Shown here piece after piece: positions 9,459 through 20,405 of a stretch of DNA of 64,000 nucleotides (the first letter of the stretch is position 1; each line of letters starts with the position of its first letter). Made by a program: the position numbers and the translations under genes. The notes under the pieces were generated by a model, which searched no databases, was not told the DNA's origin, and saw nothing but the letters and a program-made list of their open reading frames with translations. The stretch covers positions 1,093,553-1,157,552 of the forward strand of contig NZ_CP013655.1 in the NCBI RefSeq assembly GCF_001465345.1. Reading direction: 5' to 3'. This stretch comes from Enterococcus rotai. GTDB lineage: Bacteria; Bacillota; Bacilli; Lactobacillales; Enterococcaceae.

Positions 9459-10985
9459 TTGAATCAATTGTTAGAATACCAACCGCTCAACCTGTACACG
9501 AATTATCTTGAGGCAGCTCGTAATACCCCTGAAACAGCCATTATTCATGATGAACCTCTACCAGCTTTTCCTGAACTTGGAACGAATTACACCTATCAAT
9601 TAAGTCATGAGGCGATCTTAAACCGCGCTTATCAATTGGCTAGTTTAGGCGTAAAAGCTGAAGATAAAATCATCATTTTCAAAAGCTCAAAATTCGATAC
9701 GTATCTGTTGGCAGTTGCCGCTTCCTATTTAGGTGCTGTTCCAGCGATGATTTCTTATCATTTCCCAGCTGAAACAATTGAAGTGTTTGTTGATCGTTTG
9801 AAAAATCCGTTTATCCTATTTGATGAAGAAACGGCATCAAGAATCGCAAAAGTAAAGAATAGTTCACCCGAAAAACAAATTTCAGTGGCAAACCTTTTAC
9901 AAGCACCCGCTAATGAGGTCCCTCAAGTAGAATTACCTAAGGATATGATTGCTTACATGACACATACCTCTGGCACAACTGGTATTCCTAAACTAATCTG
10001 TCACTCTGCTAATTCTATGGGGTGGCGTACAAAATGGCAAAAAACAATCTTTACAAAAATCGCCGAGAAAAAGCTGGTTGGGTTTCATATTTCGCCTGTT
10101 CACTCTCGTTTCAATATTGGGATTTCTTCTTTGATGGCTATGGGTTTCCCGATGATGCCATTATCGATATCGAATAGTGACTCCGTAGCAGAAATGCTCT
10201 TAAAATATCAACCAATCGCTCTAGAAACGCATCCAAATAATTTCGTTCAGTGGACATCTCTGGCAAAAAGCCAGCCTGAAGCTTTTGCAAACGTTCGTTA
10301 TTATCATTCTACTTTCGATGCTATTAATAATGCTACTATGGCGAGCTTCTTAAAAGCTTCAGAAAAAAATGATCCAATTTTCCTTCAAGTTTATGGTCAA
10401 AGTGAATGTGGTCCAATGATCCTAAAAGCTCATACATTAGAATCACTTAAACTATCTGATGCTCGTGATATGGGGGTTGGTTTAGAAGGTTTAACTGAAG
10501 CACGAATCGCGGATAAGGACGGTAACGTTTTACCGGCTATGACTGATGGTCATATTCAATTCTTGTCTAAAGGACGCGCGCTAACTTACTTTAAAGAAGA
10601 TGACCGCTTCCAAGCAACTGTTTTTGGTCCTTGGTGGGACAGTGGTGATTATGGCTTTATGGATGAAAATGGGCATTTATTCCTTAAAGACCGTCAAGTC
10701 GATTTAATTGATAAAATTGATAGTAATTTAGCGATTGAGGATCATTTATTAGATGCTCTTGATTTTCTTCAAGAAGTGATCATTGTTCGAGCGAAAGATA
10801 ACTCTCCTCAACCAATCTTAGCTGTTGATCCAAAGCAAGGAATGGACTGGGATGCTTGGTGGGAACAAGTAACTGATTTACCTCACTTGAACAAACCGAT
10901 TATCATGGATTGGGATGAAATTCCTCGTACAGCAACAATGAAAGTCCAACGATTACAAATTGAGAAAGCCTTGAAAGAAAATTAA
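9459..10985 (+). CDS. Acyl-adenylating (ANL superfamily) enzyme, orphan acyl-CoA synthetase-like
   Basis: A 508-residue AMP-forming ligase. ANL core motifs are intact: THTSGTTGIPK (phosphate loop, about 168-178), YGQSECG (A5), the A7 region WWDSGDYGF, KDRQVDLID (A8), and a C-terminal Lys in TATMKVQR, the usual catalytic A10 lysine. It should activate a carboxylic acid as acyl-AMP and pass it to CoA or a carrier; the substrate cannot be read. The start codon is TTG with AAAGGATG about 10 bases upstream. It is divergent from rpsF and convergent with the men operon, and has no obvious partner. It is distinct from the MenE seen at 16-17.5 kb. Confidence 0.8.
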   Translation: MNQLLEYQPLNLYTNYLEAARNTPETAIIHDEPLPAFPELGTNYTYQLSHEAILNRAYQLASLGVKAEDKIIIFKSSKFDTYLLAVAASYLGAVPAMISYHFPAETIEVFVDRLKNPFILFDEETASRIAKVKNSSPEKQISVANLLQAPANEVPQVELPKDMIAYMTHTSGTTGIPKLICHSANSMGWRTKWQKTIFTKIAEKKLVGFHISPVHSRFNIGISSLMAMGFPMMPLSISNSDSVAEMLLKYQPIALETHPNNFVQWTSLAKSQPEAFANVRYYHSTFDAINNATMASFLKASEKNDPIFLQVYGQSECGPMILKAHTLESLKLSDARDMGVGLEGLTEARIADKDGNVLPAMTDGHIQFLSKGRALTYFKEDDRFQATVFGPWWDSGDYGFMDENGHLFLKDRQVDLIDKIDSNLAIEDHLLDALDFLQEVIIVRAKDNSPQPILAVDPKQGMDWDAWWEQVTDLPHLNKPIIMDWDEIPRTATMKVQRLQIEKALKEN

Positions 10986-11001
10986 AAATCGAGCATAAAA
11001 A

Positions 11002-11036
11002 AATCACAAACTAAGCAAAAAAATTAGTTTGTGATT
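11002..11036. terminator. Bidirectional terminator
   Basis: Stem AATCACAAACTAA / TTAGTTTGTGATT with a 9-base A-rich loop, between the converging ANL gene and menC. Confidence 0.9.
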
Positions 11037-11040
11037 CTTT

Positions 11041-12150
11041 TTATTTTACAAATAAGGAGTTGTAAGTTCCATATTTCAATAACGTTTCTTGAGCTAATAA
11101 AACACCAATTCCTAATCCATCAGGGACGTTGATTTCCCCTTTTCGAATCTCAAATGGTTCAGTAATAATATCTTCGTAATAATAGCGATCAGAAGCCGAA
11201 ATATCTCCAGGAAAAGTAAATATTTTTTGAGAGGCAAACTGTAAATTCAACGCTCTACCTACACCAGATTCAAACATTCCACCCAGCCAGACCAGTAATT
11301 CTTTTTCTTTGCAAAACTCAACGATTTTCATCGCTTCTGTGAGTCCACCAACTCTAGGAATTTTCAGGTTTATACTCCGACAACTTCCCAACGAAAAAGC
11401 CAATTCACAATCTTTAAGTGTTCGAATATTTTCATCCAAGCAGATATCCGTTTTCAGTTCTTTTTGCAATTGTGCATGATCTAAAAAGTCATTCGCTGCA
11501 AAAGGTTGTTCGATCATAGCTAAATCATATGCATCCAATTGTTTCAAATGTGAGCTATCTGAAATGGTATAGGCTGAATTAGCATCCACCATCAATAGTA
11601 TGTCAGGAAATTTATTCCGAATAGCATCAATTGGTTTCAAATCATAACCAGGACGGATCTTTAATTTAATTCGTTGGTATCCTAGTGCTACATATTTAGT
11701 GATTTGATCCAATAATTTAGTCAAATCCGTCTGGATACCGACGCTGACACCTACAGGAATTTGTGTTCTAGTATCAGTAAAATACTCTTTTAAACTTTTT
11801 CCATTTCGTTTAGCATATAAATCCCAAATTGCTGTTTCAAGGCTAGATTTTGCCATGTGGTTTCCTTTTACTTCGTTAAAAAGCAGTGCTACTTCTTTAG
11901 GATGTTGGATGTCTACATTATCCAGTAAAGGAATCAAATGCTTTTGAAGTATGATACGTGCTATATCAATTGTCTCTTCTATGTAATCTGGCTGCTCAAA
12001 CGGAACCAGTTCGCCAATTCCTTGATTCCCCAGTTCATCGGTCACTAACACAAGATCAAAAGCTTTCTCTGCTAAACGACCATAACTTGTTTCAAAGGGA
12101 ATCCTTAGTGGCAGCCGAACACGATAACAGTCAATTCGATGAATTTTCAA
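11041..12150 (-). CDS. menC: o-Succinylbenzoate synthase
   Basis: A 369-residue enolase-superfamily enzyme that dehydrates SHCHC to o-succinylbenzoate in menaquinone synthesis. Barrel motifs are in order: KLKIRPGYD (catalytic Lys), LMVDANSAY (metal Asp), MIEQPF (metal Glu), ICLDENI (metal Asp) and NLKIPRVGG (second catalytic Lys). The N-terminal capping domain opens with IDCYRVRLPLRIPFETSYG. It is of the longer Firmicute type, related to N-acylamino acid racemases. Last gene of the operon, about 20 bases after menH. Confidence 0.93.
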   Translation of the reverse strand: MKIHRIDCYRVRLPLRIPFETSYGRLAEKAFDLVLVTDELGNQGIGELVPFEQPDYIEETIDIARIILQKHLIPLLDNVDIQHPKEVALLFNEVKGNHMAKSSLETAIWDLYAKRNGKSLKEYFTDTRTQIPVGVSVGIQTDLTKLLDQITKYVALGYQRIKLKIRPGYDLKPIDAIRNKFPDILLMVDANSAYTISDSSHLKQLDAYDLAMIEQPFAANDFLDHAQLQKELKTDICLDENIRTLKDCELAFSLGSCRSINLKIPRVGGLTEAMKIVEFCKEKELLVWLGGMFESGVGRALNLQFASQKIFTFPGDISASDRYYYEDIITEPFEIRKGEINVPDGLGIGVLLAQETLLKYGTYNSLFVK

Positions 12151-12171
12151 TTATATGTCCTCCTTCAGTTG

Positions 12172-13002
12172 TTAGCTGTCTTCTGGTGGGCTAGTGACAA
12201 ATGATGTAACAATTTTCTCAAACGTTTGTGGTTTTTCTAAATGGACGCAGTGACCTGTGTTACTAACGGTTTCAATCAAAAAAGCGGGTTGTCTTTCTTT
12301 CATTTCCGCAGCAATCTGTTGAAATTTATGATCTAACTCGCCAACTATTAACAAAGTTGGTACTTTTATCTTATCTAACTCTGGCCAAAAATCTGGCTGA
12401 ACTCCGGTCCCCATAAACCACAAACTACAGGCAAGTCCAAAATTTCGTTGCGCTAAACGTTCTTGGCGTACAGTTTCCTGAACTTGGATTGATAGTCTTT
12501 TTTGGCTAGTAAAAAGAGGTAGATTTTCCCATTTCTCAACAAAAGCTTCGATAGAGTGACTCATAATAAAACCAGCTAAATGTTCATCAGAATATTTGCG
12601 TAGTATTCGCTCTGTTTTCCCCTTTAAACCTGGAGATCCGCTTTCTAAGATCAGTTGCTGAATCTTTTGAGGAAATAAGCGGGCGAATCCTAAAGCTGCT
12701 CTAGCGCCCATTGAATAGCCTAATAACGAAAACTTGAAAATACCTAGCTGCTCAGTCAATATGGCAATATCTTGACACAAGCAATCCATCTGATAGCGAT
12801 ATGGATGGACATAACAGTCGGTTTTTCCATGACCAATTAAATCAATCGCTAAAATATTGAACTCTAGTTCTTTTAGAAAAACAGGCGCAAATGTCTGGCT
12901 AGTACCTGTAAATCCATGAAAGCAAACCACCGTTGATCGGTTCGCTTTGTACTCTGAAAACCACTCATAATAATAATTTACGCCATTTATCGTTGCATTC
13001 AT
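12172..13002 (-). CDS. menH: MenH, SHCHC synthase (alpha/beta hydrolase)
   Basis: A 276-residue alpha/beta-hydrolase that removes pyruvate from SEPHCHC in menaquinone synthesis. Motifs: CFHGFTGTS (oxyanion region), LLGYSMGARAAL with the nucleophile Ser, LLIVGELDHKF with the acid Asp, and NTGHCVHLEKP with the catalytic His. It starts inside the end of menD (ATGA overlap), so the two are translationally coupled. The assignment rests on motif pattern plus position between menD and menC. Confidence 0.92.
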   Translation of the reverse strand: MNATINGVNYYYEWFSEYKANRSTVVCFHGFTGTSQTFAPVFLKELEFNILAIDLIGHGKTDCYVHPYRYQMDCLCQDIAILTEQLGIFKFSLLGYSMGARAALGFARLFPQKIQQLILESGSPGLKGKTERILRKYSDEHLAGFIMSHSIEAFVEKWENLPLFTSQKRLSIQVQETVRQERLAQRNFGLACSLWFMGTGVQPDFWPELDKIKVPTLLIVGELDHKFQQIAAEMKERQPAFLIETVSNTGHCVHLEKPQTFEKIVTSFVTSPPEDS

Positions 13003-14723
13003 TGTTTTTCCCTTAGCTTTTCTTTTAATTCCATCATTACTTTTTCGTATAGTTGAACATTTTCTTGACGATCACCAACAACTTCAATAATTTGAAATGC
13101 AGGCTGTTTTTGTGTTGTTTCCAATAATACCGCCAACTGTTCTAAACTTTCAGCTTTGACATAGTTTGCATCATATAATTGTGCAACTAAAGAAAAATCT
13201 AAATCGATCGGTGTTCCGAAAATTGGTTCAAAATCCTCCGCTGCTAACTGACGTTGTGAAAGAAAAGAGAAAATACCGCCACCATTATTGTTCAGTAAAA
13301 CAATCGTCAATGGTAAGTTATAACGTTTAGCCAATAATAACCCGTTCATATCATGATACATCGCCAAATCACCAATCAACAACACATTCTGACGCTCTGG
13401 ATTTATTGCACACATCCCCAACGCCGTTGAGATAATCCCATCAATGCCATTGATCCCACGATTTCCAAATAATTGATAATGATTCGATTCAGCTGTTGAA
13501 AACCGGTCTAGAAAGCGAATTGCATTACTGTTAGAAACAAACAACTGACCGTTATCGGCCATTTTCTTATGGACAAGCAGACTTGCTGATGTTTCGTTTA
13601 ATGTTTTCATTTCGCTAAGTTCATTTAATTGCTGTTCTGTTACTTCTTGCCAAGTAATCCATTGATTGCTCCATGAGTCCACAGTTTTTATTTCAACTTT
13701 ATCAATGATTGTTTGAACAAAAGCTTGTTCTTCGACTTGGATCGCAACTTGTGTTTGTTTTAATTGGTCTTGCCACTCACCTGTTTCATCAACAAAATAC
13801 ATTGTAGTCTTATCCTCAAGTGATTGTAGCCAAAACATTGTATTTTTGGAAATAGGTAACATTCCAAAGCGAACTACTACTTCTGGATATTGGATCATTT
13901 CAACTTCTTGGATAAATAGATCCGCACAACTCATGATCAACGGACTGTTTTTGCCGCAAGTTGTGATATTTGCCAACGGATCGCTAATGATTGGCCAGTT
14001 TAAGGTTTCAGCTAATTTAATAAATACCTCAGCTTCTTCTGATGTATGATTGCCGCCTACGACTAAAATACCTTTCTTCCCTTGCCAAGCATCAACACAG
14101 TTGATTATCTGTTCTTTTGACAGTTGCTTTTTACCTGCCAAAATAGCAGTTGTTTTTTCAGCGATCAATGATCGATCTAAATTTGGTAATAACGGTTCTC
14201 GTAATGGAAAATTCAAATGAATAGGACCTTTAGGGACTTGACAGGCTGTATCTGTCGCTCGCATTCCTTGCCAATAAGCATAATCCAACATTGTTTTCGT
14301 ACCTTCTGGAATAGCCATCTCGATAAACTCTTTGACATGACCTTGAAACAAGTGGAATTGGTCCATTGCTTGCGGCGCACCAACTTGACGTAATTCATGT
14401 GGCCGGTCTGTAGTCAAAACGATCAACGGCATATGACTAGCATATGCTTCACAAATTGCTGGATAGTAATTGGCAGCAGCGGTTCCTGATGTACATAATA
14501 GAACAACCGGCTTACTGCTTGCTTTACTTAACCCTAATGCAAAGAAAGCTGCAGATCGCTCATCCACTTCGATAAACGTTTTGATTTGTTCTTGTCGATG
14601 CAATAATAAAGCGAGTGGTGTGGAACGTGAACCTGGACTTATCACAGCTTGTTCTACACCACTACTGATCATTCCTTCAACAAAGGTTTGTAAATAATTC
14701 GTCATATCACTTTGATTTGTCAC
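12999..14723 (-). CDS. menD: MenD, SEPHCHC synthase
   Basis: A 574-residue thiamine-diphosphate enzyme adding succinic semialdehyde from 2-oxoglutarate to isochorismate. Visible landmarks are SPGSRSTPLALLL, VDERSAAFFALG with the conserved Glu that activates the cofactor, LCTSGTAAANYYPAI, FGNRGINGIDGIIST, and GDLAMYHDMNGLLL with the Mg-binding GDL...N motif. The start codon is GTG with GGGGA seven bases upstream; an ATG six codons on is an alternative. The reading frame overlaps the end of menF by 17 bases, showing an operon. Confidence 0.95.
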   Translation of the reverse strand: MTNQSDMTNYLQTFVEGMISSGVEQAVISPGSRSTPLALLLHRQEQIKTFIEVDERSAAFFALGLSKASSKPVVLLCTSGTAAANYYPAICEAYASHMPLIVLTTDRPHELRQVGAPQAMDQFHLFQGHVKEFIEMAIPEGTKTMLDYAYWQGMRATDTACQVPKGPIHLNFPLREPLLPNLDRSLIAEKTTAILAGKKQLSKEQIINCVDAWQGKKGILVVGGNHTSEEAEVFIKLAETLNWPIISDPLANITTCGKNSPLIMSCADLFIQEVEMIQYPEVVVRFGMLPISKNTMFWLQSLEDKTTMYFVDETGEWQDQLKQTQVAIQVEEQAFVQTIIDKVEIKTVDSWSNQWITWQEVTEQQLNELSEMKTLNETSASLLVHKKMADNGQLFVSNSNAIRFLDRFSTAESNHYQLFGNRGINGIDGIISTALGMCAINPERQNVLLIGDLAMYHDMNGLLLAKRYNLPLTIVLLNNNGGGIFSFLSQRQLAAEDFEPIFGTPIDLDFSLVAQLYDANYVKAESLEQLAVLLETTQKQPAFQIIEVVGDRQENVQLYEKVMMELKEKLREKQ

Positions 14724-16089
14724 GATCTTCCCCGCCTATTCCTCTTAACATCGGTTGAAATTTGATTTTTGTCTCGATTCGTTCTTGTTCTGCTTGAGAA
14801 TCTTTAACGATCCCGCAACCTGCATATAAATAACCAATCGCCCCCGTAAACACTGCTGAACGAATCCCTACGGCAAATTCGCCAATATCTTCTTTAATCG
14901 CAACCCAGCCGATTGGAGCACCATATAATCCTCTATCCAACTGTTCATGCTCCTTAAGCCACGCTATAGCTAATTCCTTTGGTTCTCCGCCTAATGCTGG
15001 TGTTGGATGTAGTTGCTGAACTCCCTTCAAGAATCGATAAGCTTTTTGCCGATTTCCTTCGATCGGTAAGTACAAATGCTGAATATCACGATTCTTTAAC
15101 AGTTGTGGCGTTGCTGCTTGAATCGTAGTCCCTGTCATCTGTTCTAACTCTTTGATGATTCTATCGACCACGATTTTGTGCTCTTGCTTATTTTTCAAAT
15201 CATTTAGCAAATAATGACCTAGTGATTCATCTTCACTTTCGGTTGTTCCACGTGAAACAGAACCTGCGATACTAGCAGTTGAAAAGGTTTCTTTAGAAGC
15301 TTTTAATAAGCGTTCCGGTGTAGCACCAATAAAGATTTGTTCATCCGATTCTAAAACAAAAAAATACGTATTCGTTTGCTGTTGTTGGAGATTTTGTAAA
15401 ATAACCTCCGCTTGAAAGGGTTGATCACTCTCCACTTCCATCCGTCTGGCTAAAACAACTTTTTTTAACGGACCTGCTTCTCGCAATTTCGCTACAGTGT
15501 CGTCAACGACCGTCATCCACTCTGAGACCGCAATTTCTTCTGCTTTGATTTGTGCAGGTCCTTTTTTCGCTACTTTTTCAGTTTCCATAACGCTTGCAAA
15601 CTCTACTGTGAGTTGTTGCCACTTTTTCTGTAATATATCTTCAGTTTCAGCACTGAAATTCATTGTAAGGTACTGTTTTCCATCGGTTTCTGTCAGTAAA
15701 AAGGTTGGCAAATAGAATAGCCCTTGCTCCATGCGCCCCCAATCATTTTGCTCGGTTGGTTTGTTATCAAAAGCAAAGCCACCAAACAAAATGGCACCCG
15801 TTCCCGTAATAAAGTTGTTTTGATAAATTTTTGCTTTTTCCTCTAAAATAAATGCATCGACTTTTTCAAAAGATGCCTGATCATCCGTCAGTTCTTTTGC
15901 TTTACCGAAACCAACTAGCGTAAAGTTTTTTTCTGGTGTTTGCCAATAAAAACGTTCGCCTCTATATTTTTTTTGCCCCTTCTCAAAAAAAGTACGCAAA
16001 GAATCTTGGTTTTCATTTATTTCTTTGACCCAGCTAAATTGTCGATAGCCTTTTTCAAAAGCTTGTACTAATTCTTTAGGAATGCTCAT
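14707..16089 (-). CDS. menF: Isochorismate synthase
   Basis: A 460-residue chorismate-binding enzyme that converts chorismate to isochorismate, the entry point to menaquinone. Motifs: VVLARRM, FVLESDEQIFIGATPERLL, STASIAGSVSRGTTESED, HLYLPIEG, LHPTPALGGEPKELA and RGLYGAPIGW, in the order typical of MenF. The N-terminal 150 residues are the usual variable region. It starts in an ATGA overlap with menE. An exact parS-type palindrome lies inside the coding sequence at 15244-15259. Confidence 0.94.
   Translation of the reverse strand: MSIPKELVQAFEKGYRQFSWVKEINENQDSLRTFFEKGQKKYRGERFYWQTPEKNFTLVGFGKAKELTDDQASFEKVDAFILEEKAKIYQNNFITGTGAILFGGFAFDNKPTEQNDWGRMEQGLFYLPTFLLTETDGKQYLTMNFSAETEDILQKKWQQLTVEFASVMETEKVAKKGPAQIKAEEIAVSEWMTVVDDTVAKLREAGPLKKVVLARRMEVESDQPFQAEVILQNLQQQQTNTYFFVLESDEQIFIGATPERLLKASKETFSTASIAGSVSRGTTESEDESLGHYLLNDLKNKQEHKIVVDRIIKELEQMTGTTIQAATPQLLKNRDIQHLYLPIEGNRQKAYRFLKGVQQLHPTPALGGEPKELAIAWLKEHEQLDRGLYGAPIGWVAIKEDIGEFAVGIRSAVFTGAIGYLYAGCGIVKDSQAEQERIETKIKFQPMLRGIGGEDRDKSK
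15244..15259. promoter_or_regulatory. parS site inside menF
   Basis: TGTTCCACGTGAAACA, fully matching TGTTNCACGTGAAACA. It lies in coding sequence, as several Bacillus parS sites do. Confidence 0.8.
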
Positions 16090-17564
16090 TTGTTTAAAAA
16101 AGCCTCCCTTTCTATTGTTGTTAAACGGTGTTTCGCTAATTTCCCACTAGCTGTTTTTGGGAGCGAGTGGCATAAATAAACCCGTTTAGGTAGTTTATAT
16201 TTTGCTAAATATTGTTTTGCAAAAGCGTTTATCATTTCTGCTGTGATCGAAGGTGCACCAACAATATACGCTACAGGAACTGCATCCCATTTTTCATCGG
16301 GCTCGCCAATGACTGCAACTTCTTTTACTCCCGGAAATTCTTGTAAAACATGTTCAATTTCTGTAGGATAGATGTTTTCCCCGCCTGAAATGATCAATTC
16401 ACTTAAACGGCTGACCAAATAAAGATATCCATCTTCATCCAGATACCCCATATCCCCCGTTTTGAACCAGCCATCTGGCGTCCATTTTACGGTTTGCCAT
16501 TGTTCACCATTTAAATAGTGACGAACGACATTTTTCCCTTTTAATAGAATCTCACCGACGTTGTTAGGCTCTAGCTGTTTTTCATTAGCATCAATGATCT
16601 TGATCGCGATGCCCGTCAAAGGTTTACCTGCTGAACCAATTTTTTTCGCAGCATCTTCAAAGCTTAAAGCCACGACTTGTGAACAGGTTTCAGTCATTCC
16701 ATATGACTGAATCACAGGAATACCATAACTTTCGCATTTTTCCAAAGCTTTAGGTGAAATCGGGCCGCCTCCAAGCAACATTGCTTTAAAAGTTGAGCTG
16801 TAGCCGTTCTTAGGATAATGTTCTAGCAACTCCCGCAACATGACCGCCACGACCGAAATCACCGTTCCCCGACCATCAGCTAGATCTTCCGTCACTGTTT
16901 TTGCCTCAAATTTACTATATAAACGTAAACTGCAACCTAATACTAATTGACGAATTATGATTGACAGCCCACTGATATGAAATAAAGGGACCGAACATAG
17001 CCAACAATCTGCTTCTGTGATTTTCATGTTTTCTTGCGTTGCTAAAGCACTAGCCAAATGATTACTAAAACACTGCACAACACCTTTGGGATTCCCTGTA
17101 GTACCTGATGTATACATGATCGAAGCTGTTGCATCAAGTTGATAGGTAGCAGTGGTTTCACTTGTTGATAAAACGCTATTTTCAGGCTGTACCATTTCAA
17201 TTACAGTTAAAAAGTCCAATTTAGCAAAAAAGGACAAACTTTCCGTAGCAACCACTACCTGATTTACCTTAGCATCCGTCAATTGATAACGAAGTTCTTG
17301 TATGCTTAATTGCGTATTTAGCAAAACCAGTTCTTTCCCTAACTCCCACAAAGCAAGAATTGAAAAATACATTTCTTTTGAATTACGGCTAAATAGACCA
17401 ATTCTTTTTTCTTTATTGGGAATTTTCATAGAAAATGTATCTACCCACTGTTTGACTTCCTGCCCAACTTCAGCAAATGACCATATTTCATCCTGCCAAT
17501 AAAAAACAGGATGATCGGGTCTTTCATTTACTTGTTTTTGCAGCCAACTACTCATGTTTTTCAC
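16086..17564 (-). CDS. menE: o-Succinylbenzoate-CoA ligase
   Basis: A 492-residue ANL enzyme that activates o-succinylbenzoate with ATP and CoA. Core motifs: ASIMYTSGTTGNPKGVVQ (about 146-163), QSYGMTETCSQV, DGWFKTGDMGYLDEDGYL, and the C-terminal LPKTASGKLAKHRL with the catalytic Lys. Length and the GMTETCSQVV active-site region fit MenE. It lies four bases after menB and overlaps menF by four bases. Confidence 0.95.
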   Translation of the reverse strand: MKNMSSWLQKQVNERPDHPVFYWQDEIWSFAEVGQEVKQWVDTFSMKIPNKEKRIGLFSRNSKEMYFSILALWELGKELVLLNTQLSIQELRYQLTDAKVNQVVVATESLSFFAKLDFLTVIEMVQPENSVLSTSETTATYQLDATASIMYTSGTTGNPKGVVQCFSNHLASALATQENMKITEADCWLCSVPLFHISGLSIIIRQLVLGCSLRLYSKFEAKTVTEDLADGRGTVISVVAVMLRELLEHYPKNGYSSTFKAMLLGGGPISPKALEKCESYGIPVIQSYGMTETCSQVVALSFEDAAKKIGSAGKPLTGIAIKIIDANEKQLEPNNVGEILLKGKNVVRHYLNGEQWQTVKWTPDGWFKTGDMGYLDEDGYLYLVSRLSELIISGGENIYPTEIEHVLQEFPGVKEVAVIGEPDEKWDAVPVAYIVGAPSITAEMINAFAKQYLAKYKLPKRVYLCHSLPKTASGKLAKHRLTTIEREAFLNK

Positions 17565-17567
17565 CCT

Positions 17568-18383
17568 TTATGGAAATTTAGGAAATTGATCGAAATCTGG
17601 GTCGCGTTTTTCTTTAAATGAATCACGGCCTTCTTTTGCTTCATCCATTGTGTAATAAAGCAACGTTGCATCACCTGCTAATTGCTGAATTCCAGCTAGT
17701 CCATCGGTATCAGCATTTAAAGAAGCTTTGATCATACGTAATGCAAGAGGGCTTTTCTTCAACATTTCTTCTGCCCATTCCATCGTAACATCCTCTACTT
17801 CAGCTAATGGAACAACCGTATTGATCCAGCCCATATCCAATGCTTCTTCAGCTGAATATTGTTTGCATAGGAACCAAACTTCTTTGGCTTTTTTATGACC
17901 CACTACACGAGCTAAATAACCAGAACCATAACCGCCGTCAAAACTACCTACATTTGGTCCAGTTTGACCGAATTTAGCATTATCTGCTGCAATCGTTAAA
18001 TCACAAACCAGTTGAAGGACATTTCCCCCACCGATCGAATAGCCTTTAACCATAGCGATAACAGGTTTTGGAATCACACGAATCAAACGTTGTAAGTCTA
18101 ATACATTCAAACGAGGAACACTATCTTCCCCTACATAACCACCATGTCCACGGACTTTTTGATCCCCACCGGAACAAAATGCTTTGTCGCCTGCACCTGT
18201 CAAAATAATCACACCAACATCTTGTTTATCACGACTAATGTTAAACGCATCAATCATTTCCATGACCGTTTTTGGTGTAAAGGCATTGTGCACCTGAGGA
18301 CGATTAATCGTGATTTTCGCCACTTTACCTTCTTGTTCAAATAAAATTTCATCGTATTCTTTAATCGTTGTCCAGTTTCTCAT
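17568..18383 (-). CDS. menB: 1,4-Dihydroxy-2-naphthoyl-CoA synthase
   Basis: A 271-residue crotonase-fold enzyme that closes the second ring of the naphthoquinone. It has the expected [37 protein letters not shown] (the oxyanion hole) and [17 protein letters not shown], and ends [11 protein letters not shown], nearly universal for MenB. It is the first gene of menB-E-F-D-H-C. The RBS GGAGG is preceded directly by a structured repeat shared with dnaA. MenA and the final methyltransferase are not in the window. Confidence 0.97.
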   Translation of the reverse strand: MRNWTTIKEYDEILFEQEGKVAKITINRPQVHNAFTPKTVMEMIDAFNISRDKQDVGVIILTGAGDKAFCSGGDQKVRGHGGYVGEDSVPRLNVLDLQRLIRVIPKPVIAMVKGYSIGGGNVLQLVCDLTIAADNAKFGQTGPNVGSFDGGYGSGYLARVVGHKKAKEVWFLCKQYSAEEALDMGWINTVVPLAEVEDVTMEWAEEMLKKSPLALRMIKASLNADTDGLAGIQQLAGDATLLYYTMDEAKEGRDSFKEKRDPDFDQFPKFP

Positions 18384-18402
18384 GAGGAAACCTCCTTATA
18401 AT

Positions 18403-18521
18403 TTTAAAAGCGGAACAAATCAGTTAATCCTGTAGAAAATTAGGAAATTGGCATTGAAACGTTTTTTGGTTCACTGACAATTTATCTATTTTCCTAAGGA
18501 TTGATTTGTGCAGCTAGATAG
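18403..18521 (-). repeat. Structured leader repeat, copy A (menB)
   Basis: About 119 bp ending 20 bases before the menB start. On minus it begins CTATCTAGCTGCA and ends TTGTTCCGCTTTTAA, as does the copy before dnaA. Three nested stems are visible: ACAAATCA/TGATTTGT, AATCCT/AGGATT and TAGGAAA/TTTCCTA. The stem sequences differ from those of the dnaA copy but pairing is kept. Confidence 0.7.
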
Positions 18522-18640
18522 CTTTAAAAGTGTAGTGGGCTCGTCCAGCCTCGACTGGAAAATAGGAAATTATGACTGAGTTTTTTCCCTTATTCAATTT
18601 TTTTCTTTTCCCGAGGAGTTAGCTTATATAGCAATATTAG
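18522..18640 (-). repeat. Structured leader repeat, copy B (degenerate)
   Basis: It lies directly next to copy A. It shares CTTTTAAA at the gene-proximal end and the core TTTCCTATTTTCC on minus; pairing CCTCG/CGAGG and GGAAAA/TTTTCC remains, but the outer conserved ends have drifted. The rest of the gap to 18755 holds a possible -10 TATAAT on minus (near 18656) and nothing else recognised. Confidence 0.5.
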
Positions 18641-18754
18641 TTTTCAATGCCTCTATTATACACAAATATGGATATTTTAGAATGATAGACGGTTTAGAGA
18701 ATGATAAAAGCAAATAAAATTTTACTAGCAGAAGCAAGCTTTTTTGCGAAAATA

Positions 18755-18805
18755 AAAAACCTCTCCCGAAAAAAATACTAAGTATTTCTCCAAAGGTAAG
18801 GTTCT
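18755..18805 (-). terminator. Terminator after phospho-beta-glucosidase gene
   Basis: Imperfect hairpin with inner stem AAATACT/AGTATTT and outer AACCT/AGGTT, followed by six T on minus, about 20 bases after the stop. Confidence 0.65.
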
Positions 18806-18825
18806 TTTAATTTGAAATTATAGGT

Positions 18826-20361
<1,536 letters not shown>

Positions 20362-20372
20362 CTATTCTTTTC

Positions 20373-20392
20373 ATTTTCCAAAAATGGAAAAT
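20373..20392. promoter_or_regulatory. Candidate RpiR operator 1
   Basis: ATTTTCCA-AAAA-TGGAAAAT, a perfect 8-bp inverted repeat between the regulator gene and the glucosidase gene. A close copy lies before the PTS gene. Confidence 0.5.
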
Positions 20393-20405
20393 AACTCTAT
20401 ATAAG

